Part shown: piece by piece, positions 5,263-7,626 of the stretch
Layout of the letters: each line of letters starts with the position of its first letter
Position numbering within the stretch: the stretch's first letter is position 1
NCBI GenBank assembly: GCA_003222855.1
Contig: QHXH01000321.1
Coordinates: forward strand, 8,981 to 16,606
Length of the DNA stretch: 7,626 nucleotides
Source of the DNA: Acidobacteriota bacterium
GTDB lineage: Bacteria; Acidobacteriota; Blastocatellia; Pyrinomonadales; Pyrinomonadaceae
Reading direction: 5' to 3'
The notes under the pieces: model-generated
Database searches by the model: none
What the model was told of the DNA's origin: nothing
Seen by the model: only the letters and a program-made list of their open reading frames with translations
Position numbers and translations under genes: made by a program

Positions 5263-5933
5263 AAGGTGGCCGTTGATACGTGGTCGCCGTTTACGATGCG
5301 TCTAATCTCCGCGTGGATTTCATCCGGAGGGCGCGTCCCATCAACTCGATGCAATCGCCCCGTGCCGCTGTAGTATTCAAGCAGCGGCGCGGTCTCTCGG
5401 TTGTAAGTTTCCAATCGCACCCGAACGTTTTCTTCCGTGTCGTCAGCTCGATGAATCAAATCCACTTCGGGATGGTCGTCGCATTTGCCATTTAGGCGCG
5501 GCGGTTTGAAATAAATATTATAAATCTCTCCGCACACCGGGCAGCTTCGCCGGCCTGTCATGCGCTTTTCAAGAAGATCCTGAGACACATCGATCAAGAT
5601 CGCGCTCAATTTCTTATGCTGCCGCTCAGCCAAACTTTCAAGCATCCCGGCCTGTGCGGCCGTGCGCGGAAAACCGTCCAGCACGTAACCGTTTCGACAA
5701 TCGTCCTGCGAGGTTCGATCTTCGACAACCCGAATCACCAGATCGTCAGGTATCAAGCGTCCGGCCTTCTGAATCGCGCGCACCTCTTCAGCCAGCGGCG
5801 TATGCGTCTGGGCGAGGGCGCGAAAGATATCGCCCGTGGAAATCTGCGGCAAGTTGAGGCGCTCTTGCAGCAAACGCGCCTGTGTGCCTTTACCGGCACC
5901 CGGCGCGCCCATCAACACGATAATCTTTGACAT
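5259..5933 (-). CDS. adk: Adenylate kinase, long form with zinc-type LID
   Basis: Adk catalyses ATP + AMP to 2 ADP in the cytoplasm. The 224-residue product has the P-loop GAPGAGKGT (9-17), the AMP-site motif STGDIFRAL (32-40), the signature GYVLDGFPRT (82-91) and the LID domain at about 128-165. The LID carries C131-x2-C134-x16-C151-x2-H154, the spacing of the structural zinc site, with His in the last position where Cys or Asp is more usual. The ATG at 5933 gives the normal start but has no Shine-Dalgarno: GGATTTT-type repeats touch it directly. Its stop overlaps the map start by four bases. The order secY-adk-map is common in bacterial spc operons. Confidence 0.97.
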   Translation of the reverse strand: MSKIIVLMGAPGAGKGTQARLLQERLNLPQISTGDIFRALAQTHTPLAEEVRAIQKAGRLIPDDLVIRVVEDRTSQDDCRNGYVLDGFPRTAAQAGMLESLAERQHKKLSAILIDVSQDLLEKRMTGRRSCPVCGEIYNIYFKPPRLNGKCDDHPEVDLIHRADDTEENVRVRLETYNRETAPLLEYYSGTGRLHRVDGTRPPDEIHAEIRRIVNGDHVSTATL

Positions 5934-6035
5934 GGATTTTCGATTTTAGATTTTTGATTTGCGATTGTTTCTCGGTCGCGCGAATCACCCGAATAACAGC
6001 AATCGAAAATCGGCAATCAAAAATCCAAAATTAAT
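5934..6035. repeat. Inverted GATTTTN heptamer arrays between secY and adk
   Basis: Five 7-base units (GGATTTT, CGATTTT, AGATTTT, TGATTTG, CGATTGT; 5934-5968) face the complementary family AATCGAA, AATCGGC, AATCAAA, AATCCAA, AATTAAT (6001-6035) across a 32-base GC-richer centre. The two arrays are inverted relative to each other and fill the entire gap, from the base beside the adk start codon to the secY stop. Confidence 0.85.
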
Positions 6036-7447
6036 CAGGCTCGCCGCCCACGCAGGCGTCCACCGCCGCCGAGGAAGCCTTCATAGTTGCGCATCACCAG
6101 TTGCGCTTCGATCTGAGCGACCGTATCCATCGCGACGCCCACCAAAATCAGCAATGATGTGCCGCCGAAATAGAACTGATATCCCATGCCGGTGGGAATC
6201 CATCCCAGGCCCGGCGTGGTGCTGACAAACGATTCCAGCCAGTTTCCAATCAACGGCAGACGCCCAACCTTGAATCCGCTCAACATGAATTGCGGAAAGA
6301 AAGCGACCAGCGCCAGATAAATCGCGCCTACCGTCGTCAGGCGAGTGAGAATCGTATTGAGATACTCAGCCGTCGCTCGACCTGGTCTAATGCCGGGCAT
6401 GAATCCCCCGTGCTTGCGCAGATTGTCAGCAACTTCTTCAACATTGAAGACAATCGAAACATAGAAGAACGTGAAGAAGACGATCAGCGACAGAAAGATC
6501 AGTTCGTAATATGGATCGCCCGCGTGAAACACCTGGAAGAAGCTGAAAATCTTTCCGTACCAATTGGCGGGGTTCTTCGGCGGTAAGGCAGAGAACAAGC
6601 TCTGGGGCATGGAAAGCACCGACGAAGCAAAGATCACGGGGATTACGCCGCCCATATTCAGCTTCAAAGGCATCGTTGTTTGCTGGCCGCCAACCAGCTG
6701 ACGACCAACGTGCCGCTTCGCATAACTCACCGGTATCTTTCGCCGCGCAGCTTCCACAAAAACGATGAACGCGATAATGGCGACCAGTGCGACCACCAAA
6801 CCAATCACGCCGAGAATCTCAAGCGTGTCGCCCCCGCTCACGCGGGTCATGACCTGCTGCACACCGCGCGGCAATCCGATCACGATGCCGGCAAAAATCA
6901 GGAGCGAGATGCCGTTGCCGACCCCCCGCTCGGTGATCTGTTCGCCCAGCCACATCACGAAGATCGTACCCGTCGTCAAAGTCAGAATGGTCGTAAGCAG
7001 AAACCCCCAGGTGGGCGCGCCCACGCCATTGATCTGCAGCCAATGTGCGACGAACGTCGTTTGCAAACCGGCCAGCCCCACCGTGAGATAGCGCGTCCAT
7101 TGATTGATCTTCGCGCGGCCCATCTCGCCTTCTTCCTGCAATTTCTTCAATTGCGGAGAGACGACCGTCATCAACTGCAAAATGATCGACGAAGTAATGT
7201 AAGGCGTGACCCCGAGGGCGAAAACAGAGATCAGACGGAAGTTGCCGCCGGAAAACAGATCGAGCACGCCCAGTAGCGTGCCGCTGACGTCGTGCCAAAC
7301 TTGATCCAAACGCGCTTTGTTGATTCCGGGTGCAGAGATGTGCGCGCCCAGGCGATAGATCGCCAGCATGCCCAGCGTAAACAGAATGCGCCGGCGAAGA
7401 TCCGGCACCTGGAACATGTTGCGTACGGCTGCTAGAAATTTTTCCAT
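6035..7447 (-). CDS. secY: Preprotein translocase subunit SecY
   Basis: This 470-residue inner-membrane protein is the channel of the Sec machinery, working with SecE, SecG and SecA. About ten hydrophobic helices are visible, including 20-33, 72-92, 120-138, 148-166, 178-192, 209-232, 264-282, 315-335, 368-388 and 425-440. Family signatures are the plug region LLGVLDLFSGGNFRLISVFALGVTPYI split over 58-84, GVGNGISLLIFAGI (175-188), the cytosolic GGFMPGIRPGRATAEYL (347-363) with the functionally important Arg residues R354 and R357, and MDTVAQIEAQLVMRNYEGFL (440-459). It ends in a Gly/Arg-rich tail. The ATG at 7447 gives the normal start; no Shine-Dalgarno is seen close by. It follows rplO, as in most spc operons. 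Confidence 0.98.
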   Translation of the reverse strand: MEKFLAAVRNMFQVPDLRRRILFTLGMLAIYRLGAHISAPGINKARLDQVWHDVSGTLLGVLDLFSGGNFRLISVFALGVTPYITSSIILQLMTVVSPQLKKLQEEGEMGRAKINQWTRYLTVGLAGLQTTFVAHWLQINGVGAPTWGFLLTTILTLTTGTIFVMWLGEQITERGVGNGISLLIFAGIVIGLPRGVQQVMTRVSGGDTLEILGVIGLVVALVAIIAFIVFVEAARRKIPVSYAKRHVGRQLVGGQQTTMPLKLNMGGVIPVIFASSVLSMPQSLFSALPPKNPANWYGKIFSFFQVFHAGDPYYELIFLSLIVFFTFFYVSIVFNVEEVADNLRKHGGFMPGIRPGRATAEYLNTILTRLTTVGAIYLALVAFFPQFMLSGFKVGRLPLIGNWLESFVSTTPGLGWIPTGMGYQFYFGGTSLLILVGVAMDTVAQIEAQLVMRNYEGFLGGGGRLRGRRA

Positions 7448-7458
7448 AAGGAATTAGT

Positions 7459-7543
7459 ACTTTGAACTTTGTCCTTTGTACTTTGAAAAGAGCCACAACG
7501 TCGATGTCACGTCAAAGCCCCAGGGTCAAAGTACCAGGCACTG
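7459..7543. repeat. ACTTTGN heptamer array and inverted partner between rplO and secY
   Basis: Four tandem heptads (ACTTTGA, ACTTTGT, CCTTTGT, ACTTTGA) occupy 7459-7486, starting 11 bases upstream of the secY start codon. The inverse family (GTCAAAG at 7511-7517 and 7525-7531, a 14-base step) lies across a 24-base spacer. AGGCACTG at 7536-7543 also occurs at the edge of the map-infA insert (4402-4409). Confidence 0.7.
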
Positions 7544-7561
7544 CCCGGAAACCGGCGCGAG

Positions 7562-7626
7562 CTATTCCAACACTGTGACCGCGCCACCGGCCTTCTCGAT
7601 TTTTGCGCGCGCGCTTTTGGTAAAGC
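7562..7626 (-). CDS. rplO: 50S ribosomal protein L15 (uL15), 3' end only
   Basis: Only the last 21 residues are in the window: FTKSARAKIEKAGGAVTVLE, preceded by a partial codon and followed by TAG. This matches the usual L15 ending (SxxAxxKIExAGGxVxVL). L15 is a late-assembly large-subunit protein whose gene normally lies directly before secY, which is the case here. The short length makes the match rest partly on this position. Confidence 0.85.
   Translation of the reverse strand, partial: FTKSARAKIEKAGGAVTVLE

Noticed and set aside
6680..7276. 198-codon plus-strand open frame opposite secY
   Set aside because: It is antisense to secY membrane helices, and its His/Gln/Asp/Arg-rich composition is typical of a shadow frame.

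Overview
This window is the distal part of a bacterial ribosomal-protein (spc-alpha) supercluster, with every gene on the minus strand, so transcription runs from right to left. In transcription order it holds rplO (3' end only), secY, adk, map, infA, rpmJ, rpsM, rpsK, rpsD, rpoA and rplQ. A probable terminator follows, and then the 5' part of what looks like accB, which runs off the left edge. Gene content, moderate GC, the RpoA N-terminus and the repeat-filled gaps suggest an environmental Gram-negative bacterium. My best guess is Acidobacteriota (Blastocatellia-like), but this rests on recognition of style, not on a search.

The genes cover one pathway from transcription to export: RNA polymerase alpha (rpoA), initiation factor IF-1 (infA), small- and large-subunit ribosomal proteins (rpsM, rpsK, rpsD, rplO, rpmJ, rplQ), N-terminal methionine removal (map), nucleotide balance (adk) and the export channel (secY). 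Some joints are tight: adk and map overlap as ATGA, and infA and rpmJ are 9 bases apart.

The unusual part is the spacing. Six of the gaps (rplO-secY, secY-adk, map-infA, rpmJ-rpsM, rpsM-rpsK, rpsK-rpsD) are filled with degenerate short tandem repeats. Five of these are clearly 7 bases in period, each gap uses a different heptamer family, and most pair with an inverted copy across a short spacer. Two gaps, rpoA-rplQ and map-infA, carry compact palindromic inserts flanked by exact direct repeats of 14 and 12 bases. In both cases the direct repeat contains the stop codon of the upstream gene, as if a small mobile element had inserted there and duplicated its target. Removing the rpoA-rplQ insert restores an 11-base gap containing the rplQ ribosome binding site.

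Other oddities are a methionine aminopeptidase whose C-terminus lacks the fifth metal ligand, an accB-like frame with an arginine-rich N-terminal extension and a possible frameshift, an rpsD that starts with TTG behind a strong Shine-Dalgarno sequence, and several genes with no Shine-Dalgarno at all whose starts directly abut the heptamer arrays.
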